Source: Flavobacteriaceae bacterium
Lineage (GTDB): Bacteria; Bacteroidota; Bacteroidia; Flavobacteriales; Flavobacteriaceae
Assembly (NCBI GenBank): GCA_947456955.1
Contig: CANGTQ010000004.1
Span: 1-64,000, forward strand
Reading direction: 5' to 3'
Length of the DNA stretch: 64,000 bases
The notes under the pieces were generated by a model. That model saw nothing but the letters and a program-made list of their open reading frames with translations. It ran no database searches and was not told the origin of the DNA. This document shows positions 51,621 to 60,990 of this stretch, piece after piece. Each line of letters starts with the position of its first letter. Position 1 is the stretch's first letter. The position numbers and the translations under genes were made by a program.

Positions 51621-53252
51621 ATGAGAATAAAACTATACATATTATTTTTTCTTTTATCGACTTCGCTTTTTGCCCAAAAAGTGACGACTTCAGTTGATAC
51701 CACCAAAAACAAAATAGGAGCCGAATTCAAACTGACTATAAAAACTGATGTGGATACGTCATCCAAAGTAAAATTTCCGGAAGCAAAAAATTTTGGTGCT
51801 TTAGAAGTAATTCATTCCTATAAAATTGACACGGTTAGAAATGGCGCGCGATATGAATTAATCAAAAAATATGGTTTAACCCAATTCGACAGCGGAAAAT
51901 ATACCATTCAAAGAATTCCGGTTCTAATCAATGGAAAACCTTTTTTTTCGGATAGCATCAAAGTAGAAGTTAACGATATTCAAGTCGATACACTAAAGCA
52001 AAAGATGTATGACATCAAAGACATCGCAGAAGTTGAAAGTCCGATAGGAACTTGGTGGATTTATATTTTAATATTCTTTGCTATAGGGATTTCAGGTTAT
52101 TTTATTTATCAATTCATCAAAAAAAGACAAAACCAACCAAAAACTGAAGTCATTGTTTTTAAATCGCCTATCGAAAAAGCAACAACTTTACTGCAACAAT
52201 TAGAAATCAAAGAACTTTGGCAAAAAGGAGAAATCAAAGATTATTATTCGGAACTAACCGATATTGCCCGTAATTACATCGAAGAAGAAATCAATATTCC
52301 TGCAATGGAAAGCACAACTTCGGAACTGATTGACGGATTGCGAAAAGCTGCCAAACAAAAGAAACTAAAACTCTCAAACGAAACAGTAGAAAATCTAGAA
52401 AAAGTTTTAAAACAAGCCGATTTGGTAAAATTTGCAAAGGTAAAACCGCTTGATTTTGAAATTGAAGAAGATAAAAAGCGTATTTCAAGTTCTATCGTAA
52501 TCATTCATAAATCAATTCCGGAAGTTGTAGAAAATGATGATGAACTAGCGCTATGGAACGAACAACAAAAAGAATTGGCTCGTTTGCAAAAACTGAAAAA
52601 ACAAAAACGCGTTCGAATCATTACCACTATCGGAATTGTTTTCGGAATGCTTATGCTTTTTGTTTTCGGTTTAGTTTATTTCAAAGGAGTCGATTATGTA
52701 AAAGACAATCTCCTTGGCCATCCAACCAAAGATTTAGTCGAAGGACAATGGATTTATAGTGACTATGGAAATCCGGGCGTAAAAGTCGAAACTCCAAAAG
52801 TATTAAAGCGAATAGATGCTACAAAAACACTTCCAAAAGATGCTATGGCGTTGATTAAGGAAATGCAAACTTTTGGCTACGGAAGCCTATTAGAAGATTT
52901 TTATATCTCGGTTTCGACAGTTACTTACAAACAGCAAACACAAATAGATTTGGATAAAACAGCTGAAGGCTACCTGAAAATTATGGAAACTCAGGGCGCA
53001 CAAAACATTATCGTGAAAACGGAAGATTTTGATACCCAAAAAGGAATTTCCGGAAAGAAAGCTTATGGAACGATGACCGTTTTAGACAAGATTAAAGGCA
53101 GGTCAGCCAAAATGTATTATGAAGTATTGCTTTTCAGTCAGAATGGTGGTTTACAAACTATAATGGTAATGCATCGTGAAGACGATAAATACGGACAACA
53201 AATTGCTGAAAGAATGTTGAACTCAGTCGAATTACAAACAGCAGAACAATGA
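51621..53252 (+). CDS. BatD-like membrane protein
   Basis: 543 residues. A signal peptide ('MRIKLYILFFLLSTSLFAQ') precedes a BatD-type beta-rich N-terminal domain (about 20-130), a transmembrane helix (144-165), a cytoplasmic helical domain ('YYSELTDIARNYIEEEINIP', as in the C-terminal part of batD), a second helix (333-354) and a further periplasmic domain. Its last 4 bp overlap the start of batA. Probably a scaffold of the Bat complex in the inner membrane. Confidence 0.85.
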   Translation: MRIKLYILFFLLSTSLFAQKVTTSVDTTKNKIGAEFKLTIKTDVDTSSKVKFPEAKNFGALEVIHSYKIDTVRNGARYELIKKYGLTQFDSGKYTIQRIPVLINGKPFFSDSIKVEVNDIQVDTLKQKMYDIKDIAEVESPIGTWWIYILIFFAIGISGYFIYQFIKKRQNQPKTEVIVFKSPIEKATTLLQQLEIKELWQKGEIKDYYSELTDIARNYIEEEINIPAMESTTSELIDGLRKAAKQKKLKLSNETVENLEKVLKQADLVKFAKVKPLDFEIEEDKKRISSSIVIIHKSIPEVVENDDELALWNEQQKELARLQKLKKQKRVRIITTIGIVFGMLMLFVFGLVYFKGVDYVKDNLLGHPTKDLVEGQWIYSDYGNPGVKVETPKVLKRIDATKTLPKDAMALIKEMQTFGYGSLLEDFYISVSTVTYKQQTQIDLDKTAEGYLKIMETQGAQNIIVKTEDFDTQKGISGKKAYGTMTVLDKIKGRSAKMYYEVLLFSQNGGLQTIMVMHREDDKYGQQIAERMLNSVELQTAEQ

Positions 53253-54250
53253 AAGAGGTGAGCTTTTTAAATCCTGAGTTTTTCTGGTTGTTTTTATTAC
53301 TACCAGCTGCTGTCTTATGGCAATTATGGAAAAGGAAACAGCAATCACCAACATTGAAAATAAGTTCGGTCAAAGGTTTCAAAGCACAAAAATCGTTGTT
53401 AGCCAAACTGAAACCGTTCTTATTTGTATTTCGATTATTAGCGTTGAGTTCGTTGATTATTGCCATGGCTCGACCAAGAAAAGTGGATATCAGCAGCCAA
53501 ACGAAATCGACTAAAGGAATTGACATTGTAATGGCAATTGACGTTTCGGGAAGTATGTTGGCAAAAGATTTAAAGCCAAACCGAATGGAAGCTTTGAAAA
53601 AAGTAGCCGAAAACTTCGTGGAAGGACGCCCAAATGACCGAATCGGAATTGTAGTTTATGCTTCTGAAGCGTATACTAAAACGCCTGTTACAAGCGATAA
53701 AGCAATTATTCAAGAAGCAATTCAAAGTATTAAATATGACAATGTTTTGCAGGACGGAACCGGAATCGGAATGGGATTGACCACAGCTGTTAATCGTTTG
53801 AAAGACAGCAAAGCCAAAAGTAAAGTGATTATTCTTTTGACTGATGGTGTAAACAATGCAGGTTTTATTGAGCCGGAAACAGCTTCCCAAATTGCCCGGG
53901 AGTACGGAATAAAAGTATACACCATAGGAATCGGAACCAATGGCAACGCAATGTCCCCGTATGCTTATGCTCCAAATGGTGGCTTTTTATTCCGAATGAT
54001 GCCGGTTGAAATTGATGTGAATTTATTACAGACAATCGCCAGAAATACAGGCGGAAAATATTTCAGAGCCAGCAGCAATAGTAAGTTAGAATCGATTTAT
54101 AAAGAAATAAACAAACTGGAAACGACCGAAATTCAAGAGTTGAAGTTCTATGATTATGATGAAAAATACAGATTATTTGTTTGGATTGCTGGGATTTTAG
54201 TTTTGATAGAATTTGGTTTGCGAAACACAGTTTATAGAAGCTTTATATAA
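53249..54250 (+). CDS. batA: BatA, VWA-domain membrane protein
   Basis: 333 residues. Two N-terminal transmembrane helices ('FWLFLLLPAAVLWQLW' and a second at about 50-70), a VWA domain with MIDAS 'AIDVSGSMLA', 'DGTGIGMGLTTAVNRLKDS' and 'ILLTDGVNNAG', and a C-terminal helix ('FVWIAGILVLIEFGL'). Translationally coupled to the upstream gene (ATGA overlap). Bat proteins were linked to aerotolerance in Bacteroides fragilis; the molecular role is still unclear. Confidence 0.93.
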   Translation: MKEVSFLNPEFFWLFLLLPAAVLWQLWKRKQQSPTLKISSVKGFKAQKSLLAKLKPFLFVFRLLALSSLIIAMARPRKVDISSQTKSTKGIDIVMAIDVSGSMLAKDLKPNRMEALKKVAENFVEGRPNDRIGIVVYASEAYTKTPVTSDKAIIQEAIQSIKYDNVLQDGTGIGMGLTTAVNRLKDSKAKSKVIILLTDGVNNAGFIEPETASQIAREYGIKVYTIGIGTNGNAMSPYAYAPNGGFLFRMMPVEIDVNLLQTIARNTGGKYFRASSNSKLESIYKEINKLETTEIQELKFYDYDEKYRLFVWIAGILVLIEFGLRNTVYRSFI

Positions 54251-54261
54251 AAACACAAATA

Positions 54262-54382
54262 GCAATGACCAAATAACAAATAATATTTAAAATCAAAAAT
54301 CAAAATTTCAAACTAAAGATACGCTTGAAAATTGAACATTGGAGTTTATTTGAAATTTGGGATTTAACATTTGAAATTTAAA
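54262..54382 (+). repeat. AAATTTCAAAT-word hairpin spacer
   Basis: The first half carries CCAAATAACAAATAAT and AAAATTTCAAAC words; the second half carries TTTGAAATTTGGGATTT and ATTTGAAATTT, complementary to the first. Spacer between batA and batB. Confidence 0.65.
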
Positions 54383-54385
54383 AAC

Positions 54386-55426
54386 ATGTACGAGTTAGAA
54401 GAAAAATGGTATTTGTATTTCTTGGCTGTCATTCCAGTTATGACACTACTTTTCCTGTACATTCAATTCTGGAAAAGAAAGAAACAACGCGAGTTTGGTG
54501 ATTTGGATTTAATAAAAAAATTAAGTCCTGAAAAATCAGCTTTCAAACCAGCTTTGAAATTGGGAGTAATTTTATTGGCATTAACTTGCTTGATAATCGG
54601 ATTGGTTAATCCAAAAATCGGAACCAAATTAGAAACCGTAAAACGAGAAGGCATTGATGTCATTTTTGCAATTGACGTTTCTAAAAGTATGCTTGCTGAA
54701 GATGTGGCGCCAAGTCGTTTGGAAAAAAGCAAGCAATTGGTTTCACAGATAATTAATAATTTGGGCAGCGACCGAATCGGAATCATTGCGTATTCTGGAA
54801 GTGCTTTCCCAGTTTTGCCAATTACTACGGATTATAGTGTCGGGAAAATGTTTTTGCAAACTATGAATCCGGGAATGATTTCGGCTCAGGGAACATCTAT
54901 TGATCAAGCGATAAATCTAGCTATAACTTATATTGACAAAAAAGATAAAACCAACAAACTTTTAATCATCATTACCGATGGCGAAGATCATTCTGATGCT
55001 GCAGTCGATGCTGCTGAAGAGGCTAAAAAAGTTGGTTTAAAAATAATGACTGTTGGTGTTGGAACTGAAAAAGGCGAAACAATTCCTTTGAAGAAAAACG
55101 GTGTGGTAGAAAGTTTTCAACGCGACCAAAATGGTGAAGTCGTCATTACCAAAAGAAATGCCGATGTCTTAAAAACAATTGCCAAAAGTGCCGGTGGCGG
55201 TTATGTAGACGGCAATTCAACCAAAGAAGTTTTAGATTATGTGAAAAACGCCTTAGATAATATCCAAAAAACTGAATTTGAAAGCACACAAATGGCCGAT
55301 TTTAAATCGCAGTTTCAATGGTTTTTAGGATTTGGTTTTTTCTTGTTGCTATTAGATGTTTTCCTTTTGGAGAAAAGAACAAAATGGGTGAAAAAGATGA
55401 ATTTATTTAATGAGAAAGATAATTAG
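54386..55426 (+). CDS. batB: BatB, VWA-domain membrane protein
   Basis: The ATG at 54386 ('MYELEEKWYLYFLAVIPVM') gives 346 residues; a TTG 15 bp upstream lies inside the repeat spacer. Two N-terminal helices, VWA domain with MIDAS 'AIDVSKSMLA' (Lys in place of the usual Gly), 'AQGTSIDQAINLAITY' and 'IIITDGEDHSDA', and a C-terminal helix ('FQWFLGFGFFLLLLDVFLL'). Paralogue and partner of BatA. Confidence 0.92.
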   Translation: MYELEEKWYLYFLAVIPVMTLLFLYIQFWKRKKQREFGDLDLIKKLSPEKSAFKPALKLGVILLALTCLIIGLVNPKIGTKLETVKREGIDVIFAIDVSKSMLAEDVAPSRLEKSKQLVSQIINNLGSDRIGIIAYSGSAFPVLPITTDYSVGKMFLQTMNPGMISAQGTSIDQAINLAITYIDKKDKTNKLLIIITDGEDHSDAAVDAAEEAKKVGLKIMTVGVGTEKGETIPLKKNGVVESFQRDQNGEVVITKRNADVLKTIAKSAGGGYVDGNSTKEVLDYVKNALDNIQKTEFESTQMADFKSQFQWFLGFGFFLLLLDVFLLEKRTKWVKKMNLFNEKDN

Positions 55427-55441
55427 ATAATTGACTGATAA

Positions 55442-56215
55442 ATGATAGACAGAAAAAAATATTTAATACTGACTTCTATACTTTTGATTTCCTTTTTTGC
55501 GGAAGCACAAGAGAAGGAAAAGGACAACCATTTGCCAAAAGGAAACGATTCTTTTGCCGAAAAAAAATACGATGATGCAGAAGCGGAATACCGAATTTCA
55601 GAATCTAAAAACCCAAAAAAATCAATTGCTTCGTATAATTTAGGAAACGCTGTTTACAGACAAAATCAATCGGGAGAAGCTAAATATCATTATGCAAAAG
55701 CATTAAAAAACGCAAAAACCAGAACCGAAAAACACCAGGCTTTCCACAATATAGGCAATACGCTGATGAAAGACAAAGATTATGGTGGCGCTGTCGAAGC
55801 CTATAAAAACGCATTGCGGAACAATCCGGCGGATGAAGAGACTCGTTACAATTACGCTTTGGCTAAAAAGATGTTAAAAGAAAATCCCCCGAAAAAAGAC
55901 GACAAAAAAGACAAGGACAAAAAGGATAAGAACAAAGACAAGAAAGACGATAAAAACAAGGACAAAGATAAAAAGGACGAGAAGAAAGACGGAAAAGATA
56001 AAGACCAAGATAAAAAAGATGGCGATAAGGATAAAGATAACAAAGACAATAAAGATCAAAATCAAGGACAACCTAAACCTCAACCTGGTGGAATTTCAAA
56101 ACAACGTTTAGAGAATTTATTGGACGCTGTAAACAATGAAGAGAAAAAAATTCAGGATAAAGTAAACAAACAAAAAGTACAAGCCAATCCGAAAAAAGCA
56201 GAAAAAGATTGGTAA
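55442..56215 (+). CDS. batC: BatC, TPR protein with Lys/Asp tract
   Basis: 257 residues. Signal peptide or anchor (about 5-23), then TPR repeats (about 35-148, 'SIASYNLGNAVYRQNQSGEA', 'DYGGAVEAYKNALRNNPADE'), then an extreme lysine/aspartate tract at about 151-209 and a short C-terminal helix. The tract is about 60 residues of almost only K and D with some N, E, G and Q; its length probably varies between strains. Starts 15 bp after batB. Confidence 0.9.
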   Translation: MIDRKKYLILTSILLISFFAEAQEKEKDNHLPKGNDSFAEKKYDDAEAEYRISESKNPKKSIASYNLGNAVYRQNQSGEAKYHYAKALKNAKTRTEKHQAFHNIGNTLMKDKDYGGAVEAYKNALRNNPADEETRYNYALAKKMLKENPPKKDDKKDKDKKDKNKDKKDDKNKDKDKKDEKKDGKDKDQDKKDGDKDKDNKDNKDQNQGQPKPQPGGISKQRLENLLDAVNNEEKKIQDKVNKQKVQANPKKAEKDW

Positions 56216-56252
56216 AATAAATTTGAAAATTAATCAAATTGAAAGTTTGAAA

Positions 56253-58013
56253 ATGAAAAAGATTTTAATTTTATTATTTATTACAAATTCACTTTTTGCT
56301 CAAGTACAATTTGAAGCAAAAGTGAGCAAAAATTCATTAGGATTAAACGAACGACTTCGCGTTGATTTTACTATGAATGCTGATGGCGATAATTTTGCGC
56401 CGCCAAATTTTGAATCTTGTGGTTTTAAAGTTGTCGGCGGACCAAGTCAATCGGTTAGTCAATCATGGATAAATGGAAAAAGCTCGTTTAATAAATCGTA
56501 TATCTATATTTTGTTGCCTACACAAAAAGGGGCTTTGACTCTTAAACAAGCTTCGATTGAAATCAATGGTCAGATTTATAAAACATCACCCATTAAAATT
56601 AATGTGACTAATGCGGTTGAAATTCCAAAAGATCCAAACGAATCCCCTGCTATCAGCGCTGACGACAACTTGTACTTGGTTGCTGACATTTCAAAAACCA
56701 ATCCATATCTGAACGAACCGATTACTGTGGTTTATAAATTGTATTTCAGTTACAACATAGGAATTACTAATTGGCGCGAGTTAAACAAACCAAAATACAA
56801 TGATTTTTGGAGTCAAAATATTGATATCAAACAATTGGTCGCCCAAGACGGAATATTCAAAGGCGAACGTTATCGATATGTTGTGCTGCGAAAAACAGTA
56901 TTATATCCACAGAAATCAGGTAAACTTGAAATTGAGCCACTTTCATTGGATATTGATTGCCAAGTGCCAACGAATAGAAGAAATTTTTGGGGGCAAGCTT
57001 TAATGACCGAAGATAGCAAACGCGTTTCGGCAGGAAGCAAAGTCATCAACGTAAAAGCATTACCTGAAAAAGGGAAACCTGAAGATTTTAGCGGAGCTGT
57101 TGGCCGAATGGATTTCAAAGTAAAACCATCCAAAACACTATTGAAAAATGGAGAATCTTTGGATTTAGATATTAGCGTGGCTGGAACCGGAAACCTTAAA
57201 TTATTTACATTGCCAAAACCGGTGGTGCCTGCTGCATTAGAAATGTATGATGCTGTTCACGACGAAAATGTGTCAACTCCGTTAACTGGAATGACAGGAA
57301 GAATTTCGGATAAATACACGATAATTCCACAATACAAAGGCAATTACCAAATCAAACCGATGCGTTTTACGTACTTTGATTTGGGTTCTAATAGTTATAA
57401 AACTATCACTTCTCAACCGATAACAATCAATGTATTAGATGGTCCAAGTGTGGCAAGTTCAGAAAAGACAAATCCGAATGATCTGGCCAAAACTAAATTC
57501 GAAGCGGCCAAATCGTTTGCATATATCAAACAAAAAACATCCTTACGACCAATGAAAAAAGAGGACTTTTTGGGTTCTGGATTATTTTATTCGTTAATAA
57601 TGTTACCATTTTTAGCTATTCCGTTTCTGATTGTCGGAAGAAAGAAAAAAGAAGCAATGGACAATGATGTTGTAGGTAACAAAATCAAAAAATCGAATGC
57701 ATTGGCAAAGAAATATTTGGGCGATGCGAAGAAACAGTTGGGCAACAAAGAACCATTTTATATTGCACTTGAAAAAGCAATGCACAATTTCCTTAAAGCC
57801 AAACTGAACATTGAAACTTCGGAAATGAGTAAAGAGAAAATAACCGAACTTTTGCTTACACGAAAAGCTAATTCTGAAACAGTTTTCGAGTTCATTCAAT
57901 TGACTGAAAATTGTGAATTGGCAAGATATGCTTATTCTTCTGAATCGGCAATCCAAAACGATTATGAAAAAGCTATCGTTATTATTTCTGAACTTGAAAA
58001 GCAATTAAAATAA
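56253..58013 (+). CDS. batD: BatD, oxygen-tolerance-type membrane protein
   Basis: The ATG at 56253 ('MKKILILLFITNSLFAQVQF') gives 586 residues with a signal peptide; a TTG-type start 30 bp upstream is less likely. Repeated Ig-like domains ('LRVDFTMNADGDNFAPPNFE', 'LNEPITVVYKLYFSYNIGIT') make up the periplasmic part, then comes a transmembrane helix ('YSLIMLPFLAIPFLIV', about 445-462) and a cytoplasmic helical domain. Follows batC by 37 bp. Confidence 0.92.
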   Translation: MKKILILLFITNSLFAQVQFEAKVSKNSLGLNERLRVDFTMNADGDNFAPPNFESCGFKVVGGPSQSVSQSWINGKSSFNKSYIYILLPTQKGALTLKQASIEINGQIYKTSPIKINVTNAVEIPKDPNESPAISADDNLYLVADISKTNPYLNEPITVVYKLYFSYNIGITNWRELNKPKYNDFWSQNIDIKQLVAQDGIFKGERYRYVVLRKTVLYPQKSGKLEIEPLSLDIDCQVPTNRRNFWGQALMTEDSKRVSAGSKVINVKALPEKGKPEDFSGAVGRMDFKVKPSKTLLKNGESLDLDISVAGTGNLKLFTLPKPVVPAALEMYDAVHDENVSTPLTGMTGRISDKYTIIPQYKGNYQIKPMRFTYFDLGSNSYKTITSQPITINVLDGPSVASSEKTNPNDLAKTKFEAAKSFAYIKQKTSLRPMKKEDFLGSGLFYSLIMLPFLAIPFLIVGRKKKEAMDNDVVGNKIKKSNALAKKYLGDAKKQLGNKEPFYIALEKAMHNFLKAKLNIETSEMSKEKITELLLTRKANSETVFEFIQLTENCELARYAYSSESAIQNDYEKAIVIISELEKQLK

Positions 58014-58040
58014 TTGACAATGAATAATTGATAATTGATA

Positions 58041-58787
58041 ATGAAAAATATATTCTACATATCCCTATTAATTTTTCAGGTTTCATTGGCTCAAACTGCT
58101 TTTGACCAAGGAAATAAATTCTACGGAAAAGAAAATTATGAAGCTGCGATTACAAGCTATGAAAGTGTTGTAAACTCAGGGAAACAATCGGCTGAATTGT
58201 ATTTTAATTTGGGGAATTGCTATTACAAACTGCACAAAGTAGCGCCGGCGATTTACAATTATGAAAAAGCCTTATTGCTTAGCCCAAACGATACTGAAAT
58301 AAAAACCAACTTAGAATTTGCCCGAAAAATGGCCATTGATGACATCAAAGTCATTCCGAAAGTAGGATTCAGCAAATTGATTCAGGACTTCACTGCAAAA
58401 TATTATTACGATACTTGGGCATGGATTGCTGTGGCTTTTGCATTCTTATTTTTACTTTTTTTTGTGGGGTATTACTTTTCGCATTCAACCGTCTTGAAAC
58501 GCGTTTTCTTTTTTGGAATGTTTTTTTGGCTATTGGGAATTGGCCTAAGTACCGCTTCTGGTTTTTATGAAAAAGGACGCATGGATAATGAAAGACCGGC
58601 TATTGTTTTTGCTGAGACAGCATCCGTAAAAAGCGAACCAAAAATTTCGGCAACTGATGCTTTTGTTCTACATGAAGGAACCAAAGTTTATATCCTAGAA
58701 AGCATTGCCAACTGGAAAAAAGTAGAACTTACCGACGAAACTACCGGCTGGATTGAAGAGAGCGCGATTAAGGAAATTAAGAATTAG
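58041..58787 (+). CDS. batE: BatE, TPR and SH3 membrane protein
   Basis: The ATG at 58041 ('MKNIFYISLLIFQVSLAQ') gives 248 residues: signal peptide, TPRs (about 20-100, 'SAELYFNLGNCYYKLHKVAP'), two transmembrane helices ('WAWIAVAFAFLFLLFFVGYY' and 'VFFFGMFFWLLGIGLSTA') and a C-terminal bacterial SH3 domain ('VYILESIANWKKVELTDET'). Last gene of the operon. The 27-bp spacer before it is TTGATAATTGATAATG, another word repeat. Confidence 0.9.
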   Translation: MKNIFYISLLIFQVSLAQTAFDQGNKFYGKENYEAAITSYESVVNSGKQSAELYFNLGNCYYKLHKVAPAIYNYEKALLLSPNDTEIKTNLEFARKMAIDDIKVIPKVGFSKLIQDFTAKYYYDTWAWIAVAFAFLFLLFFVGYYFSHSTVLKRVFFFGMFFWLLGIGLSTASGFYEKGRMDNERPAIVFAETASVKSEPKISATDAFVLHEGTKVYILESIANWKKVELTDETTGWIEESAIKEIKN

Positions 58788-58839
58788 TGTTCAGTCGCAG
58801 TCGCAGTGTCAGTTTTCAGTTTTATTGGCCTTCAATGAC

Positions 58840-58847
58840 TATATTTG
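58840..58847 (+). promoter_or_regulatory. Possible -7 element before the 58930 gene
   Basis: TATATTTG fits TAnnTTTG. No TTG lies about 20 bp upstream, so this is only half a promoter. The preceding 58788-58830 is made of TCAGTCGCAGTCGCAGTGTC-type words without a complementary half. Confidence 0.4.
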
Positions 58848-58929
58848 CAATCCTAACTTAGAAATTAGAAGTTGAATCCAGGCAAAAAGTCTTTTTTCTT
58901 TTCTCTATTTTCTTTTCTCTATTTCAAAA

Positions 58930-59286
58930 ATGTCAAGAGACGAACAATTAAAAAACCGCTGGGACAAAGTCGTTCAAATCCTTTCCGATCAGTTTGCTGA
59001 AGGAGATATTCTGGATTTAGACGCTATCATATACTTAATCGGAGTGCAGGAATTAGGACAGTTCAAGCAGCCTTTCAAAAAAGATGAAAAAGTAAATCTG
59101 ATGCACATCGCCATTTGCCGTTTGCTCGAACCTTATGGTTTCTACGAATTTGATTTTGTAGATAAAGACGGATGGCCGCATTATAAAATCAAAGAAGAAT
59201 TACCGCCATTAAAAGCCGGAGAACAATCGGTTTTGATGAAAGAAGCCATTGTGAATTATTTTCTGGAGAAAGAAGTAATTGAGTAA
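58930..59286 (+). CDS. Conserved flavobacterial protein of unknown function
   Basis: A 118-residue cytoplasmic protein, without signal or membrane segment. Mostly helical with 'GDILDLDAIIYLIGVQELGQ' and 'HIAICRLLEPYGFYEFDFVD', and ends in an acidic helix. I recall it as a hypothetical protein kept in flavobacterial genomes, but no function is known to me. Between the bat operon and pheS, with its own possible promoter. Confidence 0.75.
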   Translation: MSRDEQLKNRWDKVVQILSDQFAEGDILDLDAIIYLIGVQELGQFKQPFKKDEKVNLMHIAICRLLEPYGFYEFDFVDKDGWPHYKIKEELPPLKAGEQSVLMKEAIVNYFLEKEVIE

Positions 59287-59371
59287 TTAGTGACTAGTAA
59301 TTAGTAATTGGCAAAAAAGAGCAACTTAAATTTCTTAAACTAATCACTAATCACTAATCACTAATCACTAA
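59285..59371. repeat. AATTAGT/ACTAATC-word hairpin spacer
   Basis: TAATTAGTGACTAGTAATTA in the first half complements the fourfold ACTAATC words in the second. Same word family as 48373-48439 and the arms around the second S23-like gene. TAAATTTG at 59379-59386, just after it, fits a -7 element for pheS. Confidence 0.75.
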
Positions 59372-59404
59372 AAAATTCTAAATTTGCACCTTTACAAAAG
59401 TCCG

Positions 59405-60424
59405 ATGATAGACAAGATTAAAGAATATATTGCCGAAGCCGATGCGTTTCAAACCGACAATAGGGAAACTTTAGAACAATTTCGAATCAAATATTTAGGA
59501 AGCAAAGGCTTGCTTAAAGATTTGTTTTCCGAATTCAAAAACGTGCCCAACGACCAAAAAAAGGAATTTGGACAAGTTATCAATACGCTTAAAACAACAT
59601 GCGAAGACAAAATAAAAACCATACAAGAAGCTTTAGAAAGTAAAGTAGAAAATGTTGGTGTTTATGGCGATTTATCGCGCCCAGCTGAGCCAGTTGTTAT
59701 TGGTTCACGTCATCCAATATCTATAGTTAAAAATCAAATTATTGATATATTCTCTACCATTGGCTTCAACGTTTCCGAAGGTCCGGAAATTGAAGACGAC
59801 TGGCATAATTTTACGGCACTGAACTTACCGGAATACCATCCGGCGAGAGATATGCAGGATACTTTTTTTATACAAACCAATCCAGATGTATTATTGAGAA
59901 CACATACTTCATCGGTTCAGGTGCGTTATATGGAAAATAACAAACCTCCAATACGAACAGTTTCACCAGGAAGAGTTTTTCGTAATGAAGCGGTTTCTTC
60001 ACGTTCTCATTGTATTTTTCATCAAGTGGAAGGTTTGTATATTGACAAAGAGGTCTCGTTTGCCGATTTAAAGCAGACGCTTTTATATTTCACCAAAGAA
60101 ATGTTTGGCAAGTCAAAAATACGCTTGAGACCAAGTTATTTCCCATTTACAGAACCAAGTGCTGAGGTTGATATTTATTGGGGTTTAAAAACAGAAACCG
60201 ATTACCGTATAACCAAAGGAACAGGTTGGTTAGAAATTATGGGTTGTGGTATGGTTGATCCAAATGTTTTGAAAAACTGCGGCATCAATCCGGACGAATA
60301 CAATGGTTTTGCCTTTGGAATGGGAATTGAGCGTATTGCAATGTTGTTATACCAAATTGGTGATATCAGAATGTTTTATGAAAACGATGTTCGTTTCTTA
60401 GAGCAATTCAAGTCAAGTGTCTAA
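59405..60424 (+). CDS. pheS: Phenylalanine--tRNA ligase alpha subunit
   Basis: The start at 59405 ('MIDKIKEYIAEADAFQTDN') gives 339 residues, the usual length. N-terminal coiled coil (about 1-95) for tRNA binding, then the class II core: 'RHPISIVKNQIIDIFSTIGF', 'SPGRVFRNEAVSSRSHCIFH' (motif 2) and 'GFAFGMGIERIAMLLYQIGD' (motif 3). It pairs with PheT, which is not in this window. Charges tRNA-Phe. Confidence 0.95.
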   Translation: MIDKIKEYIAEADAFQTDNRETLEQFRIKYLGSKGLLKDLFSEFKNVPNDQKKEFGQVINTLKTTCEDKIKTIQEALESKVENVGVYGDLSRPAEPVVIGSRHPISIVKNQIIDIFSTIGFNVSEGPEIEDDWHNFTALNLPEYHPARDMQDTFFIQTNPDVLLRTHTSSVQVRYMENNKPPIRTVSPGRVFRNEAVSSRSHCIFHQVEGLYIDKEVSFADLKQTLLYFTKEMFGKSKIRLRPSYFPFTEPSAEVDIYWGLKTETDYRITKGTGWLEIMGCGMVDPNVLKNCGINPDEYNGFAFGMGIERIAMLLYQIGDIRMFYENDVRFLEQFKSSV

Positions 60425-60425
60425 A

Positions 60426-60504
60426 AAGAAAATAGATAATAGATAGATGAGAGATGCTATCTTTTGTTCTATTATCTTTTAGTCTATCATCTATTATCTC
60501 TAAA
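60426..60504 (+). repeat. AGATAATAGAT-word hairpin spacer
   Basis: AGAAAATAGATAATAGATAG in the first half is complementary to CTATCATCTATTATCTC in the second half. Confidence 0.7.
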
Positions 60505-60912
60505 ATGAAATCAGACATCACAATCCCAAAAGTAGAAAACGTTTTTCTTGCTGCCATTCAGGAATGGAGCGATGACTTTATGGAAAACATTTGGAATGTT
60601 TATTTAGTCAACGATTCTGACTTCGATTTAGACAGCGTAATGGTTGTTTCTAAAGCTTTTGGCACTATTGATGGGGAAATGAAAAAAACGTCGCTCCTGC
60701 GTCATGCATTTATGCAAGTTCCTGCTGTTACTGTAGTAAAAATAGAAATGGTCGAAAAAAGTGTTTTACGACTCAACAATGAGTTTATGGTGACATACTT
60801 CATAGGGAGCACACTTTATGACAAAAAATTTATCTTCAAAGCGCAAAGCATAACTCCAGATTATGTTGAAGAAGTGCCTATTTTATTTGTGGACGGGGTT
60901 ATAGTGAGATAA
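60505..60912 (+). CDS. Conserved protein of unknown function downstream of pheS
   Basis: The ATG at 60505 ('MKSDITIPKVENVFLAAIQE') gives 135 residues; the frame upstream lies in the repeat spacer. Predicted alpha/beta with strands 'NVYLVNDSDFDLDSVMVVSK' and 'KFIFKAQSITPDYVEEVPIL'. No signal or membrane helix. Known to me only as a hypothetical protein next to pheS in flavobacteria. Function unknown. Confidence 0.7.
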   Translation: MKSDITIPKVENVFLAAIQEWSDDFMENIWNVYLVNDSDFDLDSVMVVSKAFGTIDGEMKKTSLLRHAFMQVPAVTVVKIEMVEKSVLRLNNEFMVTYFIGSTLYDKKFIFKAQSITPDYVEEVPILFVDGVIVR

Positions 60913-60915
60913 AGA

Positions 60916-60976
60916 TGAGCATAGAACATAGAATAAAGAAAATAATGATTGCTCTATGTTCTATTATCTATATTCT
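60916..60976. repeat. ATAGAACATAG-word hairpin between convergent genes
   Basis: GAGCATAGAACATAGAATAA pairs with CTATGTTCTATTATCTATAT in the second half, with a GCTC closing the stem. It lies between convergent genes and may terminate both. Confidence 0.7.
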
Positions 60977-60990
60977 TTTTTCTAAAAAAA

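Noticed and set aside
55852..56083. Antisense open frames rich in Ser/Leu/Phe over the Lys/Asp tract
   Set aside because: They are the mirror of low-complexity coding DNA in batC and have no independent start context or homology.
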